From Rhizobium sp. 007 (lineage in GTDB: Bacteria; Pseudomonadota; Alphaproteobacteria; Rhizobiales; Rhizobiaceae): a stretch of 64,000 nucleotides of DNA. Of this stretch, positions 1-8,688 are shown piece after piece. The position numbers and the translations under genes were made by a program. The stretch spans positions 1,612,001 to 1,676,000 of the forward strand of contig NZ_CP064188.1 of NCBI RefSeq assembly GCF_015353075.1. The letters are read 5' to 3'. Under the pieces are notes generated by a model. The model was given only the letters and a program-made list of their open reading frames with translations. It was not told the origin of the DNA and did no database searches. Each line of letters starts with the position of its first letter. Within the stretch, counting starts at the first letter, position 1.

Positions 1-1002
1 AAGCTTCACAACGGCGAATATACGTCCATGGCGAGCCATATCGATCTTCACGAAACGCTGAAGATGCGCGAATCGAGCATCCGCCATACGGCAGAGACCT
101 TTCAGCCGGACATCTTCATCGTTGACAAGGAGCCGATGGGCCTCAAAGGCGAAATCGAGGACACGCTTGCTTATCTGAAGGCACGGGGCACGACATTGGT
201 GCTCGGTCTGCGCGAGATCATGGATGCGCCGCATCTGCTCGATGCCGAGTGGAAGAGGAACGGTATCATGCAGAAGATCGACCAGTATTACGACAGCGTC
301 TGGGTCTACGGGCCGCCTGATTTTTACGATCCGCTGATCGGCCTCGACGTTCCCCACAGCGTGCGCCGGAAGATGGACTTCGTCGGCTTCCTGCAACGCA
401 GCGTTTCGGTCGGCAAGACATCGGTCAACGCGCGCAAGGACGATTACATCCTCGTCACCACCGGCGGCGGCGGAGATGGTTCCGACCTCGTACATGACGT
501 GATGAACGCCTATGAGCATGATGCGACGCTTGAGCAGAAAGCGCTGGTCGTGCTCGGACCCTACATGCCGGCAGTCGAGCGCGCGAAACTCGTCAGGAAA
601 GGCGAAAAGATCCCCTATATCGAAGTGATCGAGTTCGACAACCACATGGAAGAACTCATGGTCGGCGCCACGGGCGTCGTTGCCATGGGCGGCTACAACA
701 CCTATTGCGAGATTCTGTCCTTCGACAAGCCGGCCCTCGTCGTGCCGCGGGTCAAGCCCCGGGAAGAGCAGTTGCTGCGTGCCCAGCGCGCCAGCGAACT
801 CGGCCTTGTGGACGTGCTTCTGCCCGATCAGTCGGCTGATCCGGCCATCATGGCAGAGGCACTGAAACGGCTGCCGCAACGCCTGCCACCATCAAAGAGC
901 GGACGCGATATGCAACTTCAAGGGCTCGACCATATTTCGCAGACCGTCGGCCACTGGCTCGACAATCGCGGCAGCCATCTTGCCGTCGTCGGCGCAGAAT
1001 AA
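1..1002 (+). CDS. Glycosyltransferase, COG4671/GT28-like (5' end outside window)
   Basis: The reading frame is open from base 1, so the start lies upstream; 333 residues are visible. The C-terminal half looks like a GT-B nucleotide-sugar binding domain: a glycine-rich TTGGGGDG loop near residue 156 and an AMGGYNTYCEIL segment near residue 235, which resembles the donor-binding part of GT28/MurG-like predicted glycosyltransferases. The gene at 2257 has the related QAGYNTVGDLL motif and a full N-terminus, so the missing part here is probably the equivalent acceptor domain. It overlaps the next gene by about 23 bp, which suggests one operon of three transferases. Donor and acceptor cannot be told from sequence. 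An internal ATG at position 28 is possible as a start but would leave the protein short. Confidence 0.8.
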   Translation, partial: KLHNGEYTSMASHIDLHETLKMRESSIRHTAETFQPDIFIVDKEPMGLKGEIEDTLAYLKARGTTLVLGLREIMDAPHLLDAEWKRNGIMQKIDQYYDSVWVYGPPDFYDPLIGLDVPHSVRRKMDFVGFLQRSVSVGKTSVNARKDDYILVTTGGGGDGSDLVHDVMNAYEHDATLEQKALVVLGPYMPAVERAKLVRKGEKIPYIEVIEFDNHMEELMVGATGVVAMGGYNTYCEILSFDKPALVVPRVKPREEQLLRAQRASELGLVDVLLPDQSADPAIMAEALKRLPQRLPPSKSGRDMQLQGLDHISQTVGHWLDNRGSHLAVVGAE

Positions 1003-2260
1003 GATCAAAGCCTTGCCGGAGCGCCGCAAGATTCTTGTCGTGCTGAAAGGCTATCCGCGCCTTTCCGAAACCTTCATTGCCCAAGAGCTGCTCGGCCTGG
1101 AAAAAGCGGGCTTCCATCTGACGCTGATTTCGATGAGGCGGCCGACCGACACGAAACGCCACCCGGTGCATGACGAGATCAAGGCGCGCGTCGTCTACCT
1201 GCCGGAATACCTGCACGAAGAGCCGCTGCGCGTCCTGAAGGGGCTTTTTGCCGGCTTTGGAAAGCCGGGTTTCAAGGCCTTGATGAAACGCTTTCTGACC
1301 GATCTGCCACGCGATATGTCGCGCAACCGCTTCCGCCGCCTCGGCCAGGCGCTGGTGCTTGCCCGCGAGTGGCCCGATAACGGCCAATGGCTGCACGCAC
1401 ACTTCATCCATACACCTGCTTCTGTCACCGATTATGCAAGCATCCTGACAGGCGTGCCCTGGACCGTCTCGGCCCATGCGAAAGACATTTGGACGTCACC
1501 CGACTGGGAGCTGAACACCAAGCTTGGCACCGCCCGCTGGGCGGTAACGTGCACGAGGAGCGGCTGGGAGCATATGCGAAGCCTGACCGGGCGGCCGGAT
1601 GCAGTACACCTCAGCTATCACGGCCTCGATCTGGCCCGCTTCGGCCGTTTCGAAGGCCAGCACTCCAACCGGGATGGCACCGATCCGTCCGACCCGGTTC
1701 TTCTATTGAGCGTCGGCCGGGCGGTCGAAAAGAAGGGCTACGACGTGCTGCTGCGCGCCCTTGCCCTGCTTCCAAAAAGCCTCAACTGGCGTTTCGAACA
1801 CATCGGCGGCGGTGACGACCTGGCCAGATTGAAGGCGCTCGCCGCGGAGCTCGGACTTGCCGGCAACATTGCCTGGAAAGGCGCGATGGCGCAGAAGGAG
1901 GTGCTCGCTCATTACCGCAGCGCCGACCTGTTTGCGCTTGCCTGCCGTATTGCAGCCAACGGCGACAGGGATGGATTGCCAAATGTGCTGGTCGAGGCGT
2001 CGAGCCAGCGGCTCATGTGCCTTTCGACCGATGTTTCAGGTGTGCCGGAACTGCTGACAAACGGCGAGAACGGTCTCGTCGTTCCACCGGAAGATCCGAT
2101 GGCGCTCGCTGGCGCGCTTGAGGCAGCGATCCGCGATCCGGCGCTGCGAAGACGGCTGGGCGATGCGGCGGAAAAACGCGTGCGTGAGCATTTCGACTAT
2201 CATTCCAGCATAAAGCAGCTGATACACCTCTTCGAAGAGGAATGGCAACAACCCTCATGA
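980..2260 (+). CDS. Glycosyltransferase family 4 (GT-B fold)
   Basis: This 426-residue cytoplasmic GT-B enzyme is probably involved in building an extracellular or envelope glycan. The N-terminus has the LKGYPRLSETFI segment typical of GT4 enzymes of polysaccharide clusters. The C-terminal donor domain shows SVGRAVEKKGYDVLL followed by GLPNVLVEASSQ and VSGVPELL, the usual GT4 E-x7-E region. The frame opens at a TTG at 980; a second TTG at 1013 (MPERRKILVV) is equally possible, and neither has a strong ribosome binding site, so translation probably depends on coupling to the upstream gene. The stop overlaps the start of the next gene as ATGA. The sugar specificity cannot be assigned. Confidence 0.85.
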   Translation: MPSSAQNKIKALPERRKILVVLKGYPRLSETFIAQELLGLEKAGFHLTLISMRRPTDTKRHPVHDEIKARVVYLPEYLHEEPLRVLKGLFAGFGKPGFKALMKRFLTDLPRDMSRNRFRRLGQALVLAREWPDNGQWLHAHFIHTPASVTDYASILTGVPWTVSAHAKDIWTSPDWELNTKLGTARWAVTCTRSGWEHMRSLTGRPDAVHLSYHGLDLARFGRFEGQHSNRDGTDPSDPVLLLSVGRAVEKKGYDVLLRALALLPKSLNWRFEHIGGGDDLARLKALAAELGLAGNIAWKGAMAQKEVLAHYRSADLFALACRIAANGDRDGLPNVLVEASSQRLMCLSTDVSGVPELLTNGENGLVVPPEDPMALAGALEAAIRDPALRRRLGDAAEKRVREHFDYHSSIKQLIHLFEEEWQQPS

Positions 2261-3390
2261 GCGCAAAACGCATCCTCTTTTACGTCCAGCACCTGCTCGG
2301 CATCGGCCACATCGCGCGCGCAAGCCGCATTGCCGACGCATTGGTCAAGGACGGTTTTGACGTGACGGTCGCAACAGGCGGCTTACCAGTTCCAGGCTTT
2401 CCCGGCGCAGGCATAAAGACCATAGCCTTGCCGCCGGTCGTTGCCAGCAATGCCGGCTTTTCGGGTCTGGCGGACGCCCACGGCAATGTCGCCGGCGACG
2501 CCTTTCTGTCAAGACGGCGCGACCTGCTGCTTGCCGCATTTCAGGAGGTGCGGCCGCATGCCGTCATCACCGAGGCCTTCCCCTTCGGCAGGCGTCAGAT
2601 GCGCTTCGAACTGCTGCCGCTGCTCGATATGATCGGCAGGACGGATCCAAAGCCAAAACTCTTCAGTTCGGTGCGCGACATCCTTCAAGAAAACCGCAAG
2701 CCCGGCCGGGACGAGGAAACCGTCGACCTGGTGAAACGTCACTTCGACGCCGTGCTCGTTCACGGTGATTCGGATTTTGTGCGACTTGAAGATACCTTTC
2801 CGCTGACGGCCGAAATCGCAGACAAGGTACGATATACCGGTCTCGTTGCACCCCCACCGGCCGCCGCTCCGACCGACGTCTTCGACATCATTGCCTCCGC
2901 TGGCGGCGGGGCCGTCGGCCTGAAGCTCATCCGCGCGGCGCGCGATGCGGCAGCCATGCTGCCCGCAAGTCATCGCTGGCTGCTCGTCACCGGTCCCAAT
3001 CTGCCGGAGACGGACTTTATCGGGCTGAGCCGGGCCGCACCTGCCAACATCACGCTTGCGCGCTTCCGCAAGGACTTTCCCTCGCTGCTGCGCGGCGCGA
3101 AAATCTCGATCTCGCAGGCAGGCTACAACACGGTCGGAGACCTGCTGCGAACAAATTGTCGTTCGATCCTTATCCCCTTTGTCGCCGGCGGCGAAACGGA
3201 GCAGACGGTGCGGGCCGAGCGTTTGCAGGCACTGGGTCTTGCCGCAGTTCTTCCAGAGCAAGGACTGACCGCAGAGCATGTGGCAGCGGCAGTCGAAAGA
3301 ATGCTTGCAGCACCCGCCAGAAAGGACGTCACGCTCGATCTGACGGGAGCCGAGACAACTGCTTCGATCATCCGTTCGATGCTTGGTTGA
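2257..3390 (+). CDS. Predicted glycosyltransferase, COG4671 family
   Basis: A 377-residue protein. The N-terminus YVQHLLGIGHIARASRIA is the hallmark of COG4671 predicted glycosyltransferases, with the MurG-like G-x-GH loop that contacts the acceptor. Further family features are GGLPVPGFPGAG, EAFPFGRRQMRFELLPLL near residue 110 and the C-terminal QAGYNTVGDLL donor-site segment. I chose the ATG at 2257, which overlaps the upstream TGA in an ATGA junction; an in-frame ATG at 2242 would add five residues. It is last in the three-gene transferase set. About 190 bases separate it from the pseudo-ABC gene, so the two may be separate transcripts. Confidence 0.85.
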   Translation: MSAKRILFYVQHLLGIGHIARASRIADALVKDGFDVTVATGGLPVPGFPGAGIKTIALPPVVASNAGFSGLADAHGNVAGDAFLSRRRDLLLAAFQEVRPHAVITEAFPFGRRQMRFELLPLLDMIGRTDPKPKLFSSVRDILQENRKPGRDEETVDLVKRHFDAVLVHGDSDFVRLEDTFPLTAEIADKVRYTGLVAPPPAAAPTDVFDIIASAGGGAVGLKLIRAARDAAAMLPASHRWLLVTGPNLPETDFIGLSRAAPANITLARFRKDFPSLLRGAKISISQAGYNTVGDLLRTNCRSILIPFVAGGETEQTVRAERLQALGLAAVLPEQGLTAEHVAAAVERMLAAPARKDVTLDLTGAETTASIIRSMLG

Positions 3391-3583
3391 ATCGCTCGCC
3401 TATTATGAAAATCCTGTGATATAACTGAAGCTCCGGCGAGAATCGGCATTCGACAGCAATCCGCTTCGCCTTGATTTCCCTACAATACCCGGCGGTCCGG
3501 TTGCATGAATCTGTTTTCGGCATCTCCCCTTACGAATGGCCCCCTATCCCGGCCCGCCCTTTCCAATCAGGCTGACGGTTAGC

Positions 3584-6298
3584 ATGGAAAAAAGCCTCGC
3601 CCGCTATATCTGGTCGAACACGCGGCGGCAGCAGCTTTGGATTTTGGCTGTCGTTGCCGTCTCGATGGTCCCCTATTTCTTGTCCTTCGATTTGCCGAAA
3701 CAGATCGTCAACGGCCCGATTCAAGGTGATGGCTTCGAGAATGCGAATGCGACCCAGACCTTCATGCATCTTGCCTATGACATCCCGCTGATCGGGCATG
3801 TCGAGTTCTTCGAGGGGTTCCAGCTTAACCGCCTTCAGATGCTGATGGCGCTGAGCCTCGTCTTCCTGGCGCTCGTCGTACTGAACGGCCTCTTCAAATT
3901 CTACATCAATACCTACAAAGGCCGCCTCGGCGAGCGGATGTTAAGGCGTATTCGGTTCCAACTCATCGACCGGGTGCTGCGTTTCCCGCCCGTCCATTTC
4001 AAGCGGGTGAAATCGGCTGAAATTGCCACGATGATCAAGGACGAGGTGGAGCCAATGGGCGGCTTCACCGGTGATGCCTTCGTCTCGCCTGCCCTTCTCG
4101 GCGGCCAGGCGCTGACGGCGCTTGCCTTCATCATTGTCCAGAACTTCTGGCTCGGCATGATTGCGGCCGCAATCGTCGGCGTGCAGGCGGTCGTCATTCC
4201 GCGCATGAGAAAACGACTGCTCGAACTCGGCCGCCAGCGGCAGCTGACAGCCCGCGAGCTTTCCGGCCGCGTTGGCGAGATTGTCGAGGGTATCGGCACG
4301 ATTCACGGCAATGACACCTCGAACCTGGAACGCGCCGACATTGCCACGCGTCTCGGCCTCATCTTCTCGATCCGCTACGACCTTTACCAGTGGAAGTTCC
4401 TGGTGAAGTTCCTGAACAACTTCCTGGCGCAGGTGACGCCGTTCCTATTCTACGCGATCGGCGGCTATCTCGCGTTGCAGGGGCGCCTTGACATCGGCCA
4501 GCTCGTTGCCGTCATCAGCGCCTACAAGGATCTTCCGGGGCCATTGAAAGAACTGATCGACTGGGATCAGATGCGCCAGGACGTTCAGGTCAAGTATCAG
4601 CAGGTCTATGAACAGTTCAATGTCGAGCCGCTCATTGACAGCCGCATCCAGGAAATCCCGGCAGAGGCAATCGGCCCGCTGACGGCAGCCCTCGTCGTCA
4701 GCAACCTCACCCTCAGCGACGATAGCGGCGCGCGCCTGGTCGACCACGTCTCGGTCGAGATCAGGCCGAACGAGACAGTGGCGATTGTCGGGCCGAACGG
4801 CAGCGGTGCGGAGGCTTTCGCCGAAGCGCTCGGCCGCATCGTCTGGCCGGACTCAGGCCGTATCAGCATCGACGGCCGCGACCTTCTGGAACTGCCGGAA
4901 TCGATTACCGGCCGTCGGATTTCCTACGCTTCCGCCGATAGCTATTTTTTTCACGGCACGCTGCGCGACAACCTACTTTACGGTCTCAAGCATGCACCGC
5001 TGACCGATCCCAACTACGAGGACGAGGCAGCACAGGAATTCAAATGGCATGCCGCCGAGGCGCTGAAGGCCGGCAACCCGACGCTTGATCTCAACAGCGA
5101 CTGGGTCGATTACAACGCCGCCGGGGCAACCGGACCGGACGATCTGCTGACGGCGATCCGACCGGTGCTCGACGCCGTGTTGATTTCGCAGGACATTCTC
5201 GACCTAGCCCTCCGCTCGACGGTTGATACAACAGTGCATGTGGCGCTTGCGGATCGCATCGTCGATCTGCGTCAGTCGCTGCGAGAGCGTATGAAGGACG
5301 AGAGCCTCGATGCCATCGTCGTGCCTTTTGATTTCGATAACTACAATTCCCAGGCAACGGTCGGCGAAAACCTGCTCTTCGGCACGATGAAACGACCGAT
5401 GATGAACAACCGCAAGCTTGCGGCACACCCCTATTTCCAGCAGCTTTTCCGCGATACCGGCCTCAGCAACGACCTCTATGCGATGGGCCTGGAAATCGCC
5501 GAAAACGCCGTCGAACTCTTCCACGATCTACCGCCCGACCACCCTTTTTTCCAGCAGCTGACCTTCATGACGGCGGATGATATTCCGACCTATCAGGCCT
5601 TGCTGCAGAAATTGCAGAGCCGCCCGTTCGAGGATGCGAGCATCGATGAGCGCTCGATGATCATCCGGCTGAGCTTTGCCTATATCGAGCCGCGCCATCG
5701 CTTCGGCTTGCTGAGCGATGAACTGATGGCCAAGATCGTGAGCGCCCGCAAGCAGTTTCACGAGCATATACCGGATGATCTTGCCGTTCTCATCGAGCGG
5801 CACGATCCCGAGCGCTTCACCTCCTCCGCAACGCTGATGGACAACGTGCTGTTCGGCCGTATCGCCTATCAGCAGGCGGACGCTTCCGATCGTATTCGCA
5901 CCATCATGAGCGAACTCTTCGATGCGCTTGATCTTTACGACGACGTGTTGTCGATCGGCCTTGAGTTTGACGTCGGTTCCGGCGGCAAGCGATTGACGAT
6001 GGTTCAGCGCCAGAAACTCAACCTCGCCCGCGCGCTTTTGAAGCGCTCGGATTATTTCATCTTCAACCGGCCGCTTCCCGCGCTCGATCAGCGTGTGCAG
6101 GATCACATCATCCGCAACGTCGTCCAAGACCTGCACGAGGAGGGTAAACGCCCAGCGATCATCTGGGTGCTTTCAAACGCAAGACTTGCAGAAATCTTCG
6201 ACAGGATTTTACTTTTTAATCGCGGAGATTTAGTGGAAGCGGGAAACTATCCGGAACTTTCCGAGAAAAACGGGATGTTCAAGGAACTGTTATCGTAA
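3584..6298 (+). CDS. ABC exporter-like membrane protein with degenerate, enlarged NBD
   Basis: 904 residues. The N-terminal half is an ABC exporter transmembrane domain with hydrophobic segments near residues 20-35, 85-110, 165-205 and 285-305. The NBD starts near residue 370, but every catalytic motif is altered. Walker A (residue 403) reads GPNGSGAE, with Ala-Glu in place of Lys-Ser/Thr. The Walker B region reads YFIFNRPL, without the Asp-Glu pair. The H-loop region reads VLSNARL, without His. A signature-like GSGGKRLTM survives near residue 798. About 395 residues separate Walker A from the signature, far more than usual, and this insert repeats the motif that normally follows the Q-loop: TLRDNLLYG, TVGENLLFG and TLMDNVLFG at about 459, 592 and 750. 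ATP hydrolysis is therefore unlikely. I chose ATG 3584; an ATG at 3536 would add 16 residues. Confidence 0.85.
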   Translation: MEKSLARYIWSNTRRQQLWILAVVAVSMVPYFLSFDLPKQIVNGPIQGDGFENANATQTFMHLAYDIPLIGHVEFFEGFQLNRLQMLMALSLVFLALVVLNGLFKFYINTYKGRLGERMLRRIRFQLIDRVLRFPPVHFKRVKSAEIATMIKDEVEPMGGFTGDAFVSPALLGGQALTALAFIIVQNFWLGMIAAAIVGVQAVVIPRMRKRLLELGRQRQLTARELSGRVGEIVEGIGTIHGNDTSNLERADIATRLGLIFSIRYDLYQWKFLVKFLNNFLAQVTPFLFYAIGGYLALQGRLDIGQLVAVISAYKDLPGPLKELIDWDQMRQDVQVKYQQVYEQFNVEPLIDSRIQEIPAEAIGPLTAALVVSNLTLSDDSGARLVDHVSVEIRPNETVAIVGPNGSGAEAFAEALGRIVWPDSGRISIDGRDLLELPESITGRRISYASADSYFFHGTLRDNLLYGLKHAPLTDPNYEDEAAQEFKWHAAEALKAGNPTLDLNSDWVDYNAAGATGPDDLLTAIRPVLDAVLISQDILDLALRSTVDTTVHVALADRIVDLRQSLRERMKDESLDAIVVPFDFDNYNSQATVGENLLFGTMKRPMMNNRKLAAHPYFQQLFRDTGLSNDLYAMGLEIAENAVELFHDLPPDHPFFQQLTFMTADDIPTYQALLQKLQSRPFEDASIDERSMIIRLSFAYIEPRHRFGLLSDELMAKIVSARKQFHEHIPDDLAVLIERHDPERFTSSATLMDNVLFGRIAYQQADASDRIRTIMSELFDALDLYDDVLSIGLEFDVGSGGKRLTMVQRQKLNLARALLKRSDYFIFNRPLPALDQRVQDHIIRNVVQDLHEEGKRPAIIWVLSNARLAEIFDRILLFNRGDLVEAGNYPELSEKNGMFKELLS

Positions 6299-6405
6299 TA
6301 TTCTATTGCAGCGGCTGAGACGGCATTCTTGCGAGGGAATGTCAGTAGAGTTTTTTAAAGCGCGTTCTCCTTCGGCGAGGAGAAGCGGCAGGGGGTGAGA
6401 CGCTC

Positions 6406-6876
6406 ATGCTGTTGAGAGATGAAGTCGAAATGCTGCGGCGGGTGCCGATCTTCGCAAGGATCGCCCCGGCGAAACTCAAGCTTTTGGCCTTCACCTCCGA
6501 TCGGATGACCTACAAGGCCGGTCAGGATCTTTTCCACCAGGGCGATCCGGGCGACGCGGCCTATGTGGTGCTTTCCGGCACCGCCGATATTCTCGTGAAT
6601 TCGCCTGCAGGCGACATAAAAGTCGCCGACGTCGAGGTTAATTCCATCGTCGGCGAAATCGCCATCCTCTGTGACGTGTCGCGCACCGCGACTGTCCGTG
6701 CTACCTCTCCACTGGAAGTGCTGCGCATCAGCAAGGAGCATTTCCTGAAGCTTCTCAGCGATTTTCCCGAAATTGCCGTCGAGATCATGCGCGTCCTTGC
6801 CGACCGCCTGAACCATACGACGGCGGAATTGACGGCCGCACGCGCTGCAAAGCAGCCGCAGGCGGCGCTTCAGTAA
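6406..6876 (+). CDS. Cyclic-nucleotide-binding domain protein
   Basis: 156 residues, made almost entirely of one cNMP-binding (CAP-type) beta-barrel. The segments YKAGQDLFHQGDPGDAAYVVLSG and VGEIAILCDVSRTATVRA match the cNMP pocket, where Glu and Arg of the phosphate-binding cassette contact the nucleotide. There is no helix-turn-helix after it, so it is not a Crp/Fnr transcription factor; it may be a stand-alone sensor or partner subunit. It starts about 107 bp after the pseudo-ABC gene on the same strand, after the GA-rich stretch GGGGGTGAGA, so the two probably work together. Whether it binds cAMP, cGMP or another ligand cannot be seen. Confidence 0.85.
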   Translation: MLLRDEVEMLRRVPIFARIAPAKLKLLAFTSDRMTYKAGQDLFHQGDPGDAAYVVLSGTADILVNSPAGDIKVADVEVNSIVGEIAILCDVSRTATVRATSPLEVLRISKEHFLKLLSDFPEIAVEIMRVLADRLNHTTAELTAARAAKQPQAALQ

Positions 6877-6901
6877 TCTTCGGCAAGTTCCGGACATGAA
6901 A

Positions 6902-6934
6902 ACCCCCGAAGGCTGTTGTCCAACTTTCGGGGGT
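6902..6934. terminator. Stem-loop between convergent genes
   Basis: A perfect 9-bp stem (ACCCCCGAA at 6902-6910 with TTCGGGGGT at 6926-6934) around a 15-nt loop. It lies between the converging cNMP-binding and MFS genes. On the minus strand the stem is followed by TTTTC, so it looks like a terminator for the MFS gene; on the plus strand there is no T run. Confidence 0.6.
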
Positions 6935-6974
6935 CAGTTCACCGAGGTCGGCGGGCTTCATGCTTCAGTGGTCG

Positions 6975-8309
6975 CTACTCGCGCTGTTCCAGCGCCTTGC
7001 TGAAGGCAAGTGCGGCAAGCGTGCAGATGGCGCCCGAAAGCAGGTAATAGCCGACAAAAGGCAGGCCGAAGCGGCTGGACAGACTAAGTGCAACGAGGGG
7101 CGCAAAACCCGCACCCACCAGCCAGGCGAGATCCGACGTGAAGGCTGCGCCCGTATAGCGATAGCCGCGGCCGAACCGCGAAGAGATCGAACCGGTAGCC
7201 TGACCGAACGAAAGGCCAAGCACGCCGAAGCCAATGATGACGAATGCGTCCTGACCGGTGTCGCCGGCGGCAATCAGCATCGGACCGATGAAGGAGAAGA
7301 TCGCGATTAGCACGGCACAGACGGCGAGCTGACCGCGGCGGCCGATGCGATCGGCGATCAGGCCAGAGGCGATGATGGCGACGATGCCGACCATGGCACC
7401 GATGATCTGCACAACCATGAAAGTGCCGAGCGGTTGGCTGCCGTAAAGGCTCATCCAACCAAGCGGAAAAATGGTGACGAGATGGAACATTGCAAAGCTT
7501 GCGAGAGGGACGAAGGCGCCGATCAGGATATCGCGACCGTGGATGCGAAGGACATCGACAATTGGCGCCGCTTCCAGTTCATGCTGCTCCAGGAGCGTTC
7601 CGAATTCTTTCGTCATGACGAGACGCAGGCGGGCAAAGAGGGCCACGACGTTAATGGCGAATGCGACGAAGAACGGGTAGCGCCAGCCCCAGGAAAGGAA
7701 ATCATCGTTTGAGAGATTGGCGATGAAGAAGCCGAACAGGGTGCTCGCCAGCGCAAAACCGATCGGCGCACCGAGCTGCGGGATCATCGCATACCAGCCG
7801 CGGTGCCGCTCCGGCGCATTCAGCGCCAGCAACGAAGCAAGCCCGTCCCATGCGCCTCCGAGGGCAAAGCCTTGCCCAAGGCGGAAAAGCGCAAGCAAGG
7901 CGATCGACCAGTAGCCGATTACGTTGTAGCCGGGCAGGAAGGCAATCGAGGCCGTCGAGCCACCGAGCAGGAAGAGCGCAATCGTCAGCTTTGTGCCGCG
8001 GCCGTAGAAGCGGTCGATGGTCATGAACACAACGGAGCCGACAGGGCGGGCAAGGAAAGCCAGCGAAAAGATCGCGAAAGAATAAAGCGTCGCCGTCAGC
8101 CGGTCCGGCGCGAAGGGAAAGACAAGCTGCGGAAAGACGAGAACTGAGGCCAGGCCGTAAACGAAGAAATCGAAAAATTCCGACATGCGTCCGATGACGA
8201 CGCCGATCGCGATGCTGCCCGGCGAGACCGGCTTGTCATCGTGAATTCTGCGTGCGTCGCGTTCCAGCGTGCGCGATGACGGTCCGTAGTGTACCTGTGT
8301 TTCAGCCAT
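6975..8309 (-). CDS. MFS transporter, metabolite:H+ symporter-like
   Basis: A 444-residue inner-membrane transporter with about 12 hydrophobic segments. The N-terminal region GRMSEFFDFFVYGLAS resembles the metabolite:H+ symporter branch of the major facilitator superfamily (ProP/KgtP/ShiA-like), and the loop after helix 2 (FLARPVGSVVF) is where this family has its conserved GxxxDRxGRR-like motif, here DRFYGRGTK. The substrate is probably a small organic acid or zwitterion, but sequence alone does not fix it. The gene is transcribed alone and away from cyoA, with about 380 bp between the two starts. Its 3' end meets a shared stem-loop. Confidence 0.85.
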   Translation of the reverse strand: MAETQVHYGPSSRTLERDARRIHDDKPVSPGSIAIGVVIGRMSEFFDFFVYGLASVLVFPQLVFPFAPDRLTATLYSFAIFSLAFLARPVGSVVFMTIDRFYGRGTKLTIALFLLGGSTASIAFLPGYNVIGYWSIALLALFRLGQGFALGGAWDGLASLLALNAPERHRGWYAMIPQLGAPIGFALASTLFGFFIANLSNDDFLSWGWRYPFFVAFAINVVALFARLRLVMTKEFGTLLEQHELEAAPIVDVLRIHGRDILIGAFVPLASFAMFHLVTIFPLGWMSLYGSQPLGTFMVVQIIGAMVGIVAIIASGLIADRIGRRGQLAVCAVLIAIFSFIGPMLIAAGDTGQDAFVIIGFGVLGLSFGQATGSISSRFGRGYRYTGAAFTSDLAWLVGAGFAPLVALSLSSRFGLPFVGYYLLSGAICTLAALAFSKALEQRE

Positions 8310-8688
8310 TTAACGCCTCCCTCGTTGAGGTGCTTTTACGAAGCGCCTCAAGACGATCTTGATCAAACCCGCCGGGTTATCAAGTCCGGACGGCGCAAAT
8401 AGTTCATCATCCATTCTCAAAATTGCATGTAGATCGCAAAATGCGCACGGGGCGGCTTGCGAAACTGGCCAACTGCGCATTTGCGGATATATAGGCCGGA
8501 AAAACATTTGATCCCGGCACAATCCTTCTTGAATTGATCAGGATTTTTCAGAAAGCCGTGAAATAACATTCTGCCGCATCGCGGCATATTTGCTGCACTG
8601 CGACCAAACACCTCATGTCACCATGCCGTTTCGTGCTTTAGTCGCGGTTCGGACGAAACAACAAGAGCTTAGAGACGTGCAAAAACTG
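8310..8688. other. Intergenic region between divergent MFS and cyoA genes
   Basis: About 380 bp that must hold the promoters of the MFS gene (-) and the cyo operon (+). I see no convincing sigma-70 pair. TTGATCAA-like fragments occur near 8357 and 8536 but lack the spacing of a full Fnr/FixK box. Short open frames in this region have no recognisable protein content. Confidence 0.5.

Noticed and set aside
8310..8588. Fnr/FixK box before cyoA
   Set aside because: TTGATCAA fragments lack the 4-base centre of TTGAT-N4-ATCAA, so no supportable anaerobox.
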